A DNA stretch of 64,000 bases from Salinarimonas rosea DSM 21201 (GCF_000429045.1 NZ_KE386841.1:39666-103665), one strand, 5' to 3'; positions 36,247 through 49,273 are shown, counted from the first letter of the stretch. Translations and numbers: made by a program. Notes: generated by a model not told the origin, from the letters alone.

Positions 36247-36830
36247 AGGCTCGCCGCGGCGCGCGCCGCCTGGTCGTAATGCCCCGAGAGCCCCCGCAGC
36301 ATCGCCGCGAGCTCGGAGAGGCGCGCCTCGTCGAGCGCCGTCGCCGCGAGCGGCTTCGTCAGCAGCGCGTCGCGGATCTCGCGATAGCGCAGGCACATGG
36401 ACCGGCCCCGCTCGGTGATCTCCACCGTCTTCTCCTTGCCCGCGCGCCCGGAGGCGACGAGGCCCGCGGCCTCGAGCTTCTTCACGCCGTAGGAGACGAG
36501 ATGCGTGTCCTCGATCGAGAGGACGAGGCAGATGTCGGCGAGCTTCTTCGGGCGGCCGCGGTGGTTGACGGTGTGCAGGATCAGCACGTCGAGCGCGGAG
36601 ACGTCGGGCACCCCGGCCGCCGCCATGCAGCGCACCATCCAGCGCTCGAAGGCGTGGCTCGCGAGGATCAGGCCGAACTCGAGCTCCGACAGCGCCGGCA
36701 GCCCGGTCTCGGCGAGATGGGCGGAGGAGACGACCGGGCCGACGCCCCTCGCCGCAGTCCCGGCGCGCTCGTCGGCGGCCGTCGGCGTCGCGGTCGTGCT
36801 CGGGGGCGTCGTGCGGGCGCGGCGGCTCAT
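36243..36830 (-). CDS. MarR-family transcriptional regulator
   Basis: 195 residues with a winged-helix domain in the middle: [47 protein letters not shown], then the wing [13 protein letters not shown] Thr/Ala-rich N-terminal stretch of about 40 residues precedes it. I chose the ATG at 36830 because GGAG lies 8 nt upstream; a second ATG at 36848 overlaps the dctM stop and lacks such a site. As the last gene of the DctP-Q-M run it probably controls this transporter and the divergent oxoprolinase gene; a candidate operator lies at 39957-39983. Inducer unknown. Confidence 0.88.
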   Translation of the reverse strand: MSRRARTTPPSTTATPTAADERAGTAARGVGPVVSSAHLAETGLPALSELEFGLILASHAFERWMVRCMAAAGVPDVSALDVLILHTVNHRGRPKKLADICLVLSIEDTHLVSYGVKKLEAAGLVASGRAGKEKTVEITERGRSMCLRYREIRDALLTKPLAATALDEARLSELAAMLRGLSGHYDQAARAAASL

Positions 36831-36844
36831 GGCGTCGTCTCCGC

Positions 36845-38146
36845 TCATTCGAGCATCGTCCGCGGCAGCCACAGCGCGATCTCCGGGAAGAGCGCGAGCA
36901 GCAGCGCGGCGAGGCACATGATCAGGAAGAAGGGCGCGGTGTAGAGGCCCAGCCGGAAGATGTCGCGCCCCGTCAGCGATTGCAGGACGTAGAGGTTGAA
37001 GCCCACCGGCGGCGTGATCTGCGCCATCTCGACGACGAGCACGATGAAGATGCCGAACCAGATCAGGTCGATGCCCGCCGCCGTCACGAGCGGCATGATG
37101 ATCGAGGTGGTGAGCACCACGAGCGAGATGCCGTCGAGGAAGCAGCCCATGACGATGAAGAACAGCGTCAGGGCGAGCAGCAGCATCGCCTGGGAGAGGC
37201 CGAACGTGCCGATCCACTCCGCCAGCAGGCGCGGGATGCCGGTGAAGCCCATCGCCGTCGTCAGGAACGCGGCGCCGGCGAGGATGAAGGCGATCATGCA
37301 CGAGGTCTTGGTCGCCGACAGGAGCGCGGTGCGGAACGTCTCGACATTCAGCGTCCCCGCCTTCCAGGAGATGGCGAGCGCCAGGAACACGCCCACCGCC
37401 GCCGCCTCCGTCGCCGAGGCGAAGCCCGCGTAGATCGAGCCGATCACGCCGGCGATGAGGAGCACGACGGGCGCCAGCCGGCGCAGCTTGGCGAGGCGCT
37501 GGCGCAGCGGCATCGCCGGCTCGGGCGGCGGCATCCGGTGGCGGTTGAGCAGCGCCCAGACGATCACGTAGCCCATGAACAGCGCGGTGAGCATCAGCCC
37601 GGGCAGGACGCCGGCGATGAAGAGCCGCGCCACCGACTGCTCCGTGGCCGTGGCATAGACGATGAGGATGATGGAAGGCGGGATCATCAGCCCGATCGTG
37701 CCCGAGCCCGCGAGCGTGCCGATCGCCATCACGTCCGAATAGCCGCGCTTCTTCAATTCGCCGAGCGAGATCCGCCCGATCGTGGCGCAGGTCGCCGCAG
37801 AGGAGCCGGAGACCGCCGCGAAGATCGTGCAGCCCAGCACGTTGACGTGCAGGAGCCTCCCCGGCAGCCGGGCGAGCCAGGGGGTGAGGCCCTCGAACAT
37901 GTCCTCCGACAGGCGCGTGCGGAACAGGATGTCGCCCATCAGGATGAACATGGGCAGGGCGGTGAGGTCCCACGAGTTCAGCTGCTGCCACATCGCGGTC
38001 GCGAGGATCGCGCCGGGCGGCAGCGGCAGCGAGACGACGAGGGCGACGAAGCCGAGCGTCGCCAGCGCCACCGCGATCCAGACGCCGCTGGCGAGGATCG
38101 CGAACAGCACCGCGACGATGAGGAGCATCAGGGTCGTCGGCTCCAT
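36845..38146 (-). CDS. TRAP transporter large permease (DctM)
   Basis: 433 residues, about 12 membrane segments, the ion-coupled channel subunit of a TRAP importer. Family motifs: ALPMFILMGDILFRT, FAAVSGSSAATCATIGRI, GTIGLMIPPSIILIVYA, FIVMGCFLDGISLVVLTTSI, and AQITPPVGFNLYVLQ near the end. Its start is 3 bp after the DctQ stop. Co-transcribed with DctP, DctQ and MarR. Substrate probably an amide or lactam acid if the divergent oxoprolinase is its partner. Confidence 0.95.
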   Translation of the reverse strand: MEPTTLMLLIVAVLFAILASGVWIAVALATLGFVALVVSLPLPPGAILATAMWQQLNSWDLTALPMFILMGDILFRTRLSEDMFEGLTPWLARLPGRLLHVNVLGCTIFAAVSGSSAATCATIGRISLGELKKRGYSDVMAIGTLAGSGTIGLMIPPSIILIVYATATEQSVARLFIAGVLPGLMLTALFMGYVIVWALLNRHRMPPPEPAMPLRQRLAKLRRLAPVVLLIAGVIGSIYAGFASATEAAAVGVFLALAISWKAGTLNVETFRTALLSATKTSCMIAFILAGAAFLTTAMGFTGIPRLLAEWIGTFGLSQAMLLLALTLFFIVMGCFLDGISLVVLTTSIIMPLVTAAGIDLIWFGIFIVLVVEMAQITPPVGFNLYVLQSLTGRDIFRLGLYTAPFFLIMCLAALLLALFPEIALWLPRTMLE

Positions 38147-38149
38147 CGC

Positions 38150-38707
38150 TCAGCCCTCCTGCCCGTGTGCGGCGGCGTCCTCGGCCGCGCGGAAGCTCGG
38201 GCTGCCGGTGCGCAGCGTTTCGACGAGCTCGTCGAGGAAGGCGATCGTCAGGAGCGCGGCGCCCGCCGCCATCGCCGCCTGCGGCCAGACGAGGGGCACC
38301 TGCACCAGGCCCGGCGAGATCTCGCCGAAGCGCCAGCTCTCCCAGGCGTAGCCGCCGATCGCCCAGGTGCCGAAGCCCGCCGCGACCGCCCCGAAAGCGA
38401 GCGCCGCCGCCTCGATCGCGGTGCGTGCCCGGGCGGGGAGCGCGTTCACGAGCATGGTGACGCGGATGTGCGCGCCGGCTTTCAGCGTCCCCGCCAGCGC
38501 GAGGAAGCTCGCCGCCGCGAACAGGTAGCCCGAGATCTCCGCGAGCGAGAGGATCACGAAGCCCGAGCGCGGCAGGTCGAGCGCCTGGAGGATCGCGTCC
38601 CACACGCGCGCCGCGACCTGCAGGCCGACGAGCGTCGCGATGACGAGGATGCACAGGGCCGACAGCCAAAGGCCCGCGGCGTAGAGCAGATCGAGCGCAC
38701 GACGCAT
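38150..38707 (-). CDS. TRAP transporter small permease (DctQ)
   Basis: 185 residues with four membrane segments: ALCILVIATLVGLQVAAR, ISGYLFAAASFLALAGTLKAGAHIRV (the typical second helix with its GAHIRV turn), AALAFGAVAAGFGTWAIGG, and AGAALLTIAFLDELVETL. It bridges the binding protein and DctM. GGAGGAC precedes the ATG. The 156-bp gap to dctP holds strong inverted repeats. Confidence 0.92.
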   Translation of the reverse strand: MRRALDLLYAAGLWLSALCILVIATLVGLQVAARVWDAILQALDLPRSGFVILSLAEISGYLFAAASFLALAGTLKAGAHIRVTMLVNALPARARTAIEAAALAFGAVAAGFGTWAIGGYAWESWRFGEISPGLVQVPLVWPQAAMAAGAALLTIAFLDELVETLRTGSPSFRAAEDAAAHGQEG

Positions 38708-38786
38708 GCAAGTCCTCCAGTCACGACGTCGATGGCGACCGCCGACCCGTCTCCGGCCTCCGGAGCGCTCGGCGCCCGCGAAGCGG

Positions 38787-38856
38787 CCGGTGGGGAAGGG
38801 TCGAACGGCTCCCCCCCACCGGTCCGCGTCGCGGCCGACCTCCCCGGCGGGGAGGT
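38787..38856 (-). repeat. Hairpins between dctP and dctQ
   Basis: Two inverted repeats lie side by side: CCGGTGGGG/CCCCACCGG (38787-38795 and 38814-38822) and ACCTCCCC/GGGGAGGT (38838-38845 and 38849-38856, 3-nt loop). They sit just after the binding-protein gene in the direction of transcription. They may lower read-through into the permease genes or protect the dctP mRNA. The second has the same CTCCCC...GGGGAG core as the element at 43749-43917. Confidence 0.6.
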
Positions 38857-38863
38857 GACGTCG

Positions 38864-39838
38864 TCAGTTCGCGCGGTACGCGTCGAGAACGGCGGTGCCG
38901 GCCTCGCCGGCGCTCGCGGCCCACTCGTCGGCGATCCGGGCGCCGATCTCCTGGAAGCCCGTCGACAGCCCCTCCGAGGGCGTGACGATCGTCATGCCGT
39001 TGTCGGCGAGCGTCTTCGTCGCCGCCTCGGTGTCTGCGGCCGACATCTCCCAGCCGCGGGCCTCCGCCGCCGCGGCGGCCTCGAGCAGGGCGGCGCGCAC
39101 GCCCGGATCGAGCGCCTCGAAGGCGGCCGTGTTCACGACGACCATGTTGCGGGGCAGCCAGGCCTGGGTGTCGTGATAATGCGAGACGAAGTCCCAGAAC
39201 GTCGAGTTCACGCCGGTGGAGGGCGAGGTGATCGTCGCCTCGACGCGGCCGGTGGCGAAGGCGGTCGGCAGGTCCGCGACCTCGACCTGGACGGGCGTGG
39301 CGCCCGACAGCTCGGCGATGCGCGCCGTGCCGGGATTGTAGGTGCGGAAGCGCAGGCCGCGCAGGTCCTCGATGGAGTCGAGCTCCTGGCCGGCATAGAT
39401 GCCCTGCGGCGGCCACGGCACGGAGAACAGCAGCGTCAGGCCTTCCTCCGCCAGGGCCTCCTCGAGCGCCGGACGCTGCGCCGCGTAGAGGCGGCGCGCG
39501 TCCTCGTAGGAGGTCGCGAGGAAGGGCACGGAGTCGAGGCCGTAGATCGGGTTCTCGTTGGCGTGCAGCGAGATCAGCACCTCGCCGATCGGGACCACGC
39601 CGGAGCGCACGGTGCGCTTGATCTCGGGATGCTTGATCAGCGAGCCGGCCGAATGCACCGTGATGTCGAGCGTGCCACCGGTCGCCTCGCGCACCGCATC
39701 GGCGAACTGGGCGATGTTGACCGTGTGGAACGTCGCGTCGGGATAGGGGGTCGGCATGTCCCAGCTCTGGGCCGAGGCCGTGCCGGCCACGACGGCCGAC
39801 AGGGCGACGCCCGCGAAGACGCGTGCGAAGATGTTCAT
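38864..39838 (-). CDS. TRAP solute-binding protein (DctP family)
   Basis: Periplasmic binding protein of 324 residues. The signal peptide (VFAGVALSAVVAGTASAQS) is followed by WDMPTPYPDATFHTVNIAQFADAV, and by RGLRFRTYNPGTARIAELSGATPVQV, the substrate-binding region of DctP proteins, where an Arg usually salt-bridges a carboxylate. The ATG at 39838 follows AAGGGAG. First gene of the DctP-Q-M-MarR unit, divergent from the fused oxoprolinase gene. Confidence 0.94.
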   Translation of the reverse strand: MNIFARVFAGVALSAVVAGTASAQSWDMPTPYPDATFHTVNIAQFADAVREATGGTLDITVHSAGSLIKHPEIKRTVRSGVVPIGEVLISLHANENPIYGLDSVPFLATSYEDARRLYAAQRPALEEALAEEGLTLLFSVPWPPQGIYAGQELDSIEDLRGLRFRTYNPGTARIAELSGATPVQVEVADLPTAFATGRVEATITSPSTGVNSTFWDFVSHYHDTQAWLPRNMVVVNTAAFEALDPGVRAALLEAAAAAEARGWEMSAADTEAATKTLADNGMTIVTPSEGLSTGFQEIGARIADEWAASAGEAGTAVLDAYRAN

Positions 39839-39956
39839 GGTGTCGCTCCCTTCTCGCCGCCGGCCACGAAGGGCCGGGCGGCTCTTGCGCGCATCCCTCG
39901 TTACCATGCGCATGCTGCAAGGGTGATCTGCGCTCGACACCGTGTCAATATCCTAA

Positions 39957-39983
39957 CGTCAACTCATCGGAAAAATGTTGACG
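39957..39983. promoter_or_regulatory. Candidate operator between dctP and oxoprolinase genes
   Basis: A perfect 7-bp inverted repeat CGTCAAC (39957-39963) / GTTGACG (39977-39983) with a 13-nt spacer lies in a locally AT-rich patch of the divergent promoter region. TTGACG inside the right arm could also be a -35 element for the oxoprolinase gene, and a TTGACA is readable on the minus strand toward dctP. No convincing -10 was found. It is the natural binding site candidate for the MarR protein encoded at the end of the dct operon. Confidence 0.45.
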
Positions 39984-40070
39984 ATTTGTCGATGTCGGCG
40001 ATGATGCCGGACGGGAACAGACGAAGCCGCGCCTCCGGAGCCATGCGCGCGGCGATCTCAGGAGGCGACG

Positions 40071-43706
<3,636 letters not shown>

Positions 43707-43748
43707 GGCCGGGGTCGCGGGGCGGGGCGCGTATTCCTTGCAGACGTG

Positions 43749-43917
43749 CCGCCGCCCTCCCCACCCTCCGCTCTTCGAGCTCCGTCCTCCCCTGCGGGGA
43801 GGTGGCGGTCGGCGGCCTGCATCGGCTTCGACCGCGAATTCACCGACGCCCGCCCCATCGCCTCCTCCCCGCAGGGGAGGACGACGGCCGAAGGACGGAG
43901 GGTGGGGAGGGCGGCGG
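43749..43917. repeat. Large nested inverted repeat, MITE/BIME-like
   Basis: Two 54-nt arms, 43749-43802 and 43864-43917, are inverted copies matching at 48 of 54 positions, with a 61-nt centre. Each arm ends inward with its own palindrome (CCTCCCCTGCGGGGAGG type). The element fills most of the gap between the oxoprolinase gene and the convergent potC gene, both of which end beside it. It carries no gene. It could act as a two-way terminator; its symmetry also fits a non-autonomous mobile repeat. Confidence 0.8.
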
Positions 43918-43943
43918 TGCCGCTCGCCCGCATTCGAACGGCT

Positions 43944-44810
43944 CTACGAAGGGGTCGCAGCCCTCCGCGCCTCCAGCCGCCGGGCGATCTCCCAGGCGAG
44001 CGCACCGGCGATCGTGATCGCGATCATCACCAGCGCGAGCGCGTTCACGGCGGGGGTGAGCCCGGTGCGGACCTTGGTGGCGATGTAGACGGTGAGCGGC
44101 GTCTCGAAGCCGCGCACGAACAGCGTCGTGTTGTAGTTCTCCACACTCTGGAGCGTCGCGAGCAGCGCCGCGGCGAGGAGCGCGGGCCGGAGGAAGGGCA
44201 GGAGCACGCGGCGGAAGACCATGAGCTTCGTCGCGCCGAGCCCGAGCGCGGCCTCCTCCAGCGTCCGGTCGAAGCGCTGCAGGCGTGCGGCCACCATCAG
44301 CATGACGTAGGCCGAGATGAAGCTCGCCTGGGCGAGCACGATGAGCAGGAGCCCGCCGCCGACCCCGATCTGGCGCCAGAGCACCAGCGTCGCGATGCCG
44401 ATGACGACGCCCGGCGTCAGCAGCGGCGAGACCATCAGCGCGTAGAGCACCGAGCGCGCCCGCGCGTGCAGGCTCGTCAGCACCAGCGCCGCCGCCGTGC
44501 CGACCGGCACCGCGATGGCGACGACGCCGAGCGCGACGAGGGCGGAGGTCCACAGCGCCCGCCACATGGCCGCGTCGTCCGCCATCTGCGCGAACCAGTC
44601 CGTCGTCGTCCCGAGCCAGGGCGTCAAGGTAGGGAAACGGCTCGTGTTGAAAGCCGCCGCGCTCATCACCACGAGGGGCGCGAACAGGTAGACGAAGAAG
44701 GCGCCGACGTAGATCCAGAACAGGATCTTCGGGATCGCCGCGGCGGCCCGCGTCGCGAGCGGCGTGCGCACCGGGGTGGCCGGCGGGGGGAGGGCGACGG
44801 CGTCGGTCAT
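43944..44810 (-). CDS. ABC polyamine-type permease (PotC-like)
   Basis: Inner-membrane permease of 288 residues with six helices and the cytoplasmic EAA loop EEAALGLGATKLMVFRRVLLP that contacts the ATPase. SFISAYVMLMVAARL and the preceding GVVIGIATLVLW fit the PotC/PotI group. Last gene in transcription order of a potD-A-B-C operon; GGGAG precedes the ATG. Spermidine/putrescine or another cationic compound is the likely substrate. Confidence 0.9.
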   Translation of the reverse strand: MTDAVALPPPATPVRTPLATRAAAAIPKILFWIYVGAFFVYLFAPLVVMSAAAFNTSRFPTLTPWLGTTTDWFAQMADDAAMWRALWTSALVALGVVAIAVPVGTAAALVLTSLHARARSVLYALMVSPLLTPGVVIGIATLVLWRQIGVGGGLLLIVLAQASFISAYVMLMVAARLQRFDRTLEEAALGLGATKLMVFRRVLLPFLRPALLAAALLATLQSVENYNTTLFVRGFETPLTVYIATKVRTGLTPAVNALALVMIAITIAGALAWEIARRLEARRAATPS

Positions 44811-44823
44811 CGCGCGGTCTCCC

Positions 44824-45705
44824 TCACTTCGCCACGTCGGTGAGCGAGACGCGGAACACGCGCAGCGTGATCAGCACCACCGCGAGGCACAGCACGAGCA
44901 GCACGAGCGCGTAGGCCGCGCCGCGGTTCCAGTCTCCGCCCTCGAAGAACCAGTTGTAGATGATCTGCGTGAACCAGCGGCTGCCCGGCGCACCGAGCAG
45001 CGCCGGCGCCACGTAGCTCCCCGCCGCGAGCATGAAGGTGAAGACGCAGCCCGTGGCGATGCCGGCCTTGGCGTGGGGGATGACGATGCGCGTGTGGATG
45101 CGCCAGGTCGAGGCGCCGAGGTCCCGCGCCGCCTCGACCTGCGCCTTCTCCAGGCTCTCGATCGAGTTGTAGATCGGGAAAAGCATGAACAGGATGTAGG
45201 CGTAGACCATCCCCACCAGGACGCCCCCGTCGCCGTACCAGCGCATCGGCTCGTCGAGAATGCCGAGGCCGAGGAGCAGGGCGTTCAGCGGCCCGCGGAA
45301 GGCGAACAGGATGTACCAGGCGAGCGTGCGCAGCACCTCGTTGATCCAGAACGGCACGATCAGCGCCAGCACCACGAGCGAGGCCGCCGAGGGCGAGGCC
45401 GTCTGCGCCAGCCAGTAGGCGAGGGGATAGCAGACGACGAAGGTCGCGAGCATCACCAGCGCGCTCGCCCAGACCGTCTTGAAGAAAATGTCCCGGTGGA
45501 CCGGCTCGCCCGCGAGATAGGCGAGGTTGTCGAGGGAGTAGACGTCCGCCGGGCCGCCGACGTCGGCGGGCAGGAGGTTCGGGCGCAGGGCGAAGTCGAT
45601 CATCATCAGGTTCGGCGCGAGCACGAGCCCCGCGAGCCAGAACCCGACGAGCAGGACGAAGAACCCCGCGAGCCCCGCGCCGAAGCGCGCCGTCAGCGCG
45701 CCCAT
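44824..45705 (-). CDS. ABC polyamine-type permease (PotB-like)
   Basis: 293 residues and six helices. It shows the PotB opening with a long periplasmic loop (ADVYSLDNLAYLAGEPVHRDIFF), PFWINEVLRTLAWYILF, and an EAA loop (VEAARDLGASTWRIHTRIVIPH). Its start lies 1 bp after the potA stop and potC begins 13 bp downstream, so the permeases are co-translated with the ATPase. Confidence 0.92.
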   Translation of the reverse strand: MGALTARFGAGLAGFFVLLVGFWLAGLVLAPNLMMIDFALRPNLLPADVGGPADVYSLDNLAYLAGEPVHRDIFFKTVWASALVMLATFVVCYPLAYWLAQTASPSAASLVVLALIVPFWINEVLRTLAWYILFAFRGPLNALLLGLGILDEPMRWYGDGGVLVGMVYAYILFMLFPIYNSIESLEKAQVEAARDLGASTWRIHTRIVIPHAKAGIATGCVFTFMLAAGSYVAPALLGAPGSRWFTQIIYNWFFEGGDWNRGAAYALVLLVLCLAVVLITLRVFRVSLTDVAK

Positions 45706-45706
45706 C

Positions 45707-46789
45707 TCACGCCTCCCCCTGCGCCGCGCCGAGCGCGATGGCGTCGCGCGGCGCGAAGGCGAAGCGCACCGCTTCCCCGGCGGCGGGCGCGGCGCCGAGC
45801 GTCGTCGAGGGCAGGGCGGCGAGCACGGCCGCGCCGTCCGCGGTCACCGCGTGCAGCAGGCCGAAGGCACCCTCGAAGTCGAGCCGCTCGACCCGTGCGC
45901 CGAGCGCGCTCGGCGCGTCCGCGGCCGCGATGCCGAGCGCCTCGGGCCTCACGTAGAGCGTCGCGGCGCGTCCTGCCGCGACGCCACGCCCCGCCCGCGC
46001 CGAGAGCCGTCCGTGGGCCGTGTCGAGGGCGGCGATGCCGTCGGCGACGTGCGCCACGGTGCCGGGGATCGCGTTCGTCTCGCCGACGAAGCGGGCGACG
46101 AAGGGCGTCTCCGGGTCCTCGTAGAGCGTGCGCGGCGCCGCCACCTGCTGGAGCACGCCCGCGCTCATCACCGCCACGCGGTCCGACATGGCGAGCGCCT
46201 CGGACTGGTCGTGGGTGATGTAGAGGAAGGTGACGCCGGTGCGTTTCTGGATCGCGCGCAGCTCCGCGCGCATGTGCTGGCGCAGCTTGAGATCGAGCGC
46301 CGAGAGCGGCTCGTCGAGCAGCAACACCTCCGGCTCGACGGCGAGCGCGCGGGCGATGGCGACGCGCTGCTTCTGGCCGCCGGAGAGCTCGGCGATCTTG
46401 CGGTCGCCGTAGCCGGGCAGCGCGATGAGCTCGAGCAGCTCGTCCGCCCGGCGACGGCGCTTCGCCCTCGGCACGCCCCGCGCCTCGAGCCCGAAGGCGA
46501 TGTTCTCCCACACCGGCATCAGCGGGAAGAGCGCGAGCGACTGGAAGATCATCGCTGTCGGCCGCTGGTTCGGCCCGAGCCCGGCCATGTCGCGATCGCC
46601 GATGAGCACGCGACCGGCGCTCGGCGCGAGGAAGCCCGCGACCATGCGCAGGATCGTCGTCTTGCCGCAGCCCGACGGCCCCAGGATCGAGAAGAACTCG
46701 CCGGGCTCGACGGTGAAGGACACGTCGTCGACCGCCTTCGTCGCGCCGAAGGACATGGTGATGCGCTCGAGCGCGACGGAGTGGGACAT
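45707..46789 (-). CDS. ABC polyamine-type ATPase (PotA-like)
   Basis: 360 residues: Walker A GPSGCGKTT, Q-loop MIFQSLALFPLMPVWENIAFGL, signature LSGGQKQRVAIARAL, Walker B LLLDEPLSALD, H-loop ITHDQSEALAM, then a TOBE-like regulatory domain from about residue 270 (LYVRPEAL). It energises the PotB/PotC permeases. AGGA is 8 nt before the ATG. The gap to potD upstream contains two REP-like hairpins. Confidence 0.95.
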   Translation of the reverse strand: MSHSVALERITMSFGATKAVDDVSFTVEPGEFFSILGPSGCGKTTILRMVAGFLAPSAGRVLIGDRDMAGLGPNQRPTAMIFQSLALFPLMPVWENIAFGLEARGVPRAKRRRRADELLELIALPGYGDRKIAELSGGQKQRVAIARALAVEPEVLLLDEPLSALDLKLRQHMRAELRAIQKRTGVTFLYITHDQSEALAMSDRVAVMSAGVLQQVAAPRTLYEDPETPFVARFVGETNAIPGTVAHVADGIAALDTAHGRLSARAGRGVAAGRAATLYVRPEALGIAAADAPSALGARVERLDFEGAFGLLHAVTADGAAVLAALPSTTLGAAPAAGEAVRFAFAPRDAIALGAAQGEA

Positions 46790-46810
46790 CGCAGGTCCTG
46801 GTCTCGCGGC

Positions 46811-46991
46811 CCGCCCCTCTCCCGGACGGGAGAGGGGCGGGGGGTGAGGGTGTACGGCCCGACCATGATCGTGTCGGCCGGAACCGGCGCATGCGGCCGG
46901 TCGCGACGGACGGGTTCGACGTGTCCGGGGGCGAGGGTCGCCGGATGCCGGCCAGCCTCACCCCCGGCCCCTCTCCCATCTGGGAGAGGGG
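46811..46991. repeat. Pair of REP-like hairpins between potD and potA
   Basis: The first hairpin is CCGCCCCTCTCCCG/CGGGAGAGGGGCGG (46811-46824 and 46827-46840, perfect 14-bp stem). The second is CCCCTCTCCCA/TGGGAGAGGGG (46968-46978 and 46981-46991). Sequence next to each (GGGGGGTGAGG after the first, CCTCACCCCC before the second) is also inverted, so the two hairpins face each other as in a BIME. The GGGAGAGGG...GGGTGAGGG wording is a widespread proteobacterial REP type. The pair fills the 217-bp gap after the binding-protein gene. Confidence 0.85.
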
Positions 46992-47006
46992 GGACGCATC
47001 GTGCGA

Positions 47007-48131
47007 TCACGCCGACAGGAAGCGGTCCTGGTACTCGTTGCGCTTGGCGACGAACCAGCTGTCCTGGATCGGCCACCACCACAGCTTGTCGAGCGCGTCG
47101 CCGGGATAGGCCGCGGCGAAGAAGGCCTTGGCCTCGTCGGAGAGCAGCGCGTCGGCACCGACCGCGGTCGAGTTGATCGACGTGGCGTTCGAGTACATGG
47201 CGCCGGCTTCCGGCGTCAGCATCCAGTTGATGAAGGCGTAGGCCTCGTCGAGGTTCTCCGCCTGTGCGGGGATGGAGAGGCCTTCCATCCAGGCGAGCGC
47301 GCCTTCCTTGGGGGCGATGTAGCCGATCGGCAGGCCCTCGCGGGCGAGGCCGGCGGCGGTCGAGTCCCAGGTCTGGCCGATGGCGGCGCCGTTGACGCGG
47401 AAGGCGCCTTGCGCCTCGTTTTCGTTCGACCAGAACTGCGCGACGTTGCCCTTGCGGGCGATCGCCTCGGCGAGGATGACGTCGTAGACCTCGACCATCG
47501 CCTCCTCCGAGGCGAAGGCCTCGCGCATCGGGCGCGGCAGCTTGCCCTCGCCCTCGAGCCACAGGCCGATGCCGACGAGCGCGGAATGCCCGCGAACGGT
47601 CGCCTTGCCCTCCATCTCCGGCTTCCAGATGTCGCCGTAGGAAGCCGAGCCGTACTCGAGCGGCGCCTGCTGCGTGTCGAAGGCGAGCGCCTCGGTGCCC
47701 CAGTCGGAGGGGACCTGGTAGCGCTTGCCGTCGACGACCGCGCCCATGTTCTCCGAGCCGGAGACGGCGGAGGCGATGACGCGGTCCCACATCACCTTGC
47801 CTTCGTCGATGGGCTGGACGAGCCCGAACTCGACGTAGTTCGGCACGCGGTCCACCGTCGGCCAGATCACGTCGAAGCCGGCGCCGTTGGAGGCGCGCAT
47901 CTGGTTGAGCAGCTCGTCGTTCGTGCCGTAGGGCGTGAAGACCGGCCGGATGCCGGTGTCGGCCTCGAACTTCGCCAGCATCTCGTCGGTGACGTAGCCG
48001 GCCCAGGCGAAGATGTTGACGGTGGGCGACTGCGCCAGGGCGCGGCGCGAGACGAAGGGCGCGGCTACGCCGATCGCGGCGGCGCCGGTGAGCAGCGTGC
48101 GCCGGGTCATGCGGGTCTTTGCGAAGGTCAT
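47007..48131 (-). CDS. Polyamine-type ABC solute-binding protein (PotD-like), Tat-exported
   Basis: 374 residues. The N terminus has a twin-arginine signal ([15 protein letters not shown], cut near RALAQS). The mature protein begins [20 protein letters not shown] and contains [13 protein letters not shown] and [20 protein letters not shown], the extracellular-binding-protein family 1/8 pattern of PotD and PotF. GGGAGG precedes the ATG. It feeds the PotABC genes downstream. The exact ligand (putrescine, spermidine or an alternative) cannot be told by reading. Confidence 0.92.
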   Translation of the reverse strand: MTFAKTRMTRRTLLTGAAAIGVAAPFVSRRALAQSPTVNIFAWAGYVTDEMLAKFEADTGIRPVFTPYGTNDELLNQMRASNGAGFDVIWPTVDRVPNYVEFGLVQPIDEGKVMWDRVIASAVSGSENMGAVVDGKRYQVPSDWGTEALAFDTQQAPLEYGSASYGDIWKPEMEGKATVRGHSALVGIGLWLEGEGKLPRPMREAFASEEAMVEVYDVILAEAIARKGNVAQFWSNENEAQGAFRVNGAAIGQTWDSTAAGLAREGLPIGYIAPKEGALAWMEGLSIPAQAENLDEAYAFINWMLTPEAGAMYSNATSINSTAVGADALLSDEAKAFFAAAYPGDALDKLWWWPIQDSWFVAKRNEYQDRFLSA

Positions 48132-48343
48132 CGTACTTTCCTCCCGAGAGGGCTTGGACCTGGACGGGTCCCGGAGAGAGGAAACCGGCTAAGCTGCGTT
48201 TGCAACAGCTCAGTGACCGTTTCCACGGATTCCCTGCACGGATCCACGCACCGGTGGTCGTTACGAGCCTGCGCGAACGTTCCCGCGCCCGGGGCGTTGC
48301 CCGCTCGCCGCGGCCGCGCCCGAGCTTCCGGAGAGCCTCACCC

Positions 48344-49258
48344 ATGGACACGCTACACGATTGCGCCATCGTAGGCGGCGGCATCGGCGGGCTCACCGCG
48401 GCGGTGTACCTCGCCCGCTTCCGGCGGCGGTTCGTGCTCCTCGACGGCGACACGTCGCGCGCGCGCTGGATCCCGCGCTCGCGCAACCATCCGGCCTTTC
48501 CCGGCGGCGTTACCGGCGACGAGCTCCTGAGCCGGCTTCGCGATCAGCTCGCAGGCTACGGCGCGCGACCCGTCCTCGACCGCGTGGAGCGGATTGCGCG
48601 CGAGGCGGACGGCGCGTTCCGTCTCCTGCGCGCCTCGGGCGCCGAGACCCGCGCCCGCACCCTCGTCCTCGCCACCGGCGTGTCGGACGTCGAGCCGCCG
48701 ATCGCGGACGCGTTCGAGGCGGTCAAGGCGGGGCTGGTTCGCCATTGCCCGATCTGCGACGCCTACGAGATGATCGACCGGCGCCTCGCGGTGCTCGGCC
48801 GCGGCGACCATTGCGTGGGCGAGGCGCTGTTCCTGCGCACCTACACGCCCGGGATCGTCGCCCTCACCAACGGCGCGCCGCTCGGCTGCGCTGACGCCGG
48901 ACGCGCGCGCCTCGAGGCCGCGGGCATTCGCCTCGTCGAGGCCGCGATCGAGAGCATCGCGCGCGCGGCGGGCGAGACCGGCGTCGTGGTGCGGCTCGCC
49001 GACGGCGCCGAGATCCGGGTCGACGCGCTCTATTCCGCCATGGGCATGCGCCCGCATTCCGGGCTCGCGGCGGATCTCGGCATTCCGCTCGCCGAGGACG
49101 GCCGCATCCCCGCGGACCCGCATCAGCGCACGGCGGCGGACGGCGTCTGGGCCGTCGGCGACGTGGTGACGGGGCTCAACCAGCTCGGCGTCGCCATGGC
49201 GCAGGGCGAGATCGCCGCGACCGACGTGCACAACCGCCTGCGCCGCGACGAGTGGTGA
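48344..49258 (+). CDS. Thioredoxin-reductase-like FAD/NAD(P) oxidoreductase
   Basis: 304 residues, FAD site [19 protein letters not shown] at the N terminus and a redox-active pair Cys135-x-x-Cys138 (CPICD), as in thioredoxin reductases. The NAD(P) motif is altered ([12 protein letters not shown] instead of GGGDSA). A late [14 protein letters not shown] precedes the last helix. It could reduce a thioredoxin-like partner or be one of the TrxR-like flavoproteins of other function; no thioredoxin gene is adjacent. GGAGAG precedes the ATG at 48344. Divergent from potD with a 212-bp shared upstream region in which I see no clear motif. Confidence 0.86.
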   Translation: MDTLHDCAIVGGGIGGLTAAVYLARFRRRFVLLDGDTSRARWIPRSRNHPAFPGGVTGDELLSRLRDQLAGYGARPVLDRVERIAREADGAFRLLRASGAETRARTLVLATGVSDVEPPIADAFEAVKAGLVRHCPICDAYEMIDRRLAVLGRGDHCVGEALFLRTYTPGIVALTNGAPLGCADAGRARLEAAGIRLVEAAIESIARAAGETGVVVRLADGAEIRVDALYSAMGMRPHSGLAADLGIPLAEDGRIPADPHQRTAADGVWAVGDVVTGLNQLGVAMAQGEIAATDVHNRLRRDEW

Positions 49259-49273
49259 GCCGCGCGCGGCGGC

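Noticed and set aside
43707-43943. Insertion sequence remnant between the oxoprolinase gene and potC
   Set aside because: No transposase fragment or target duplication is visible; the long inverted repeat is reported instead as a palindromic element.
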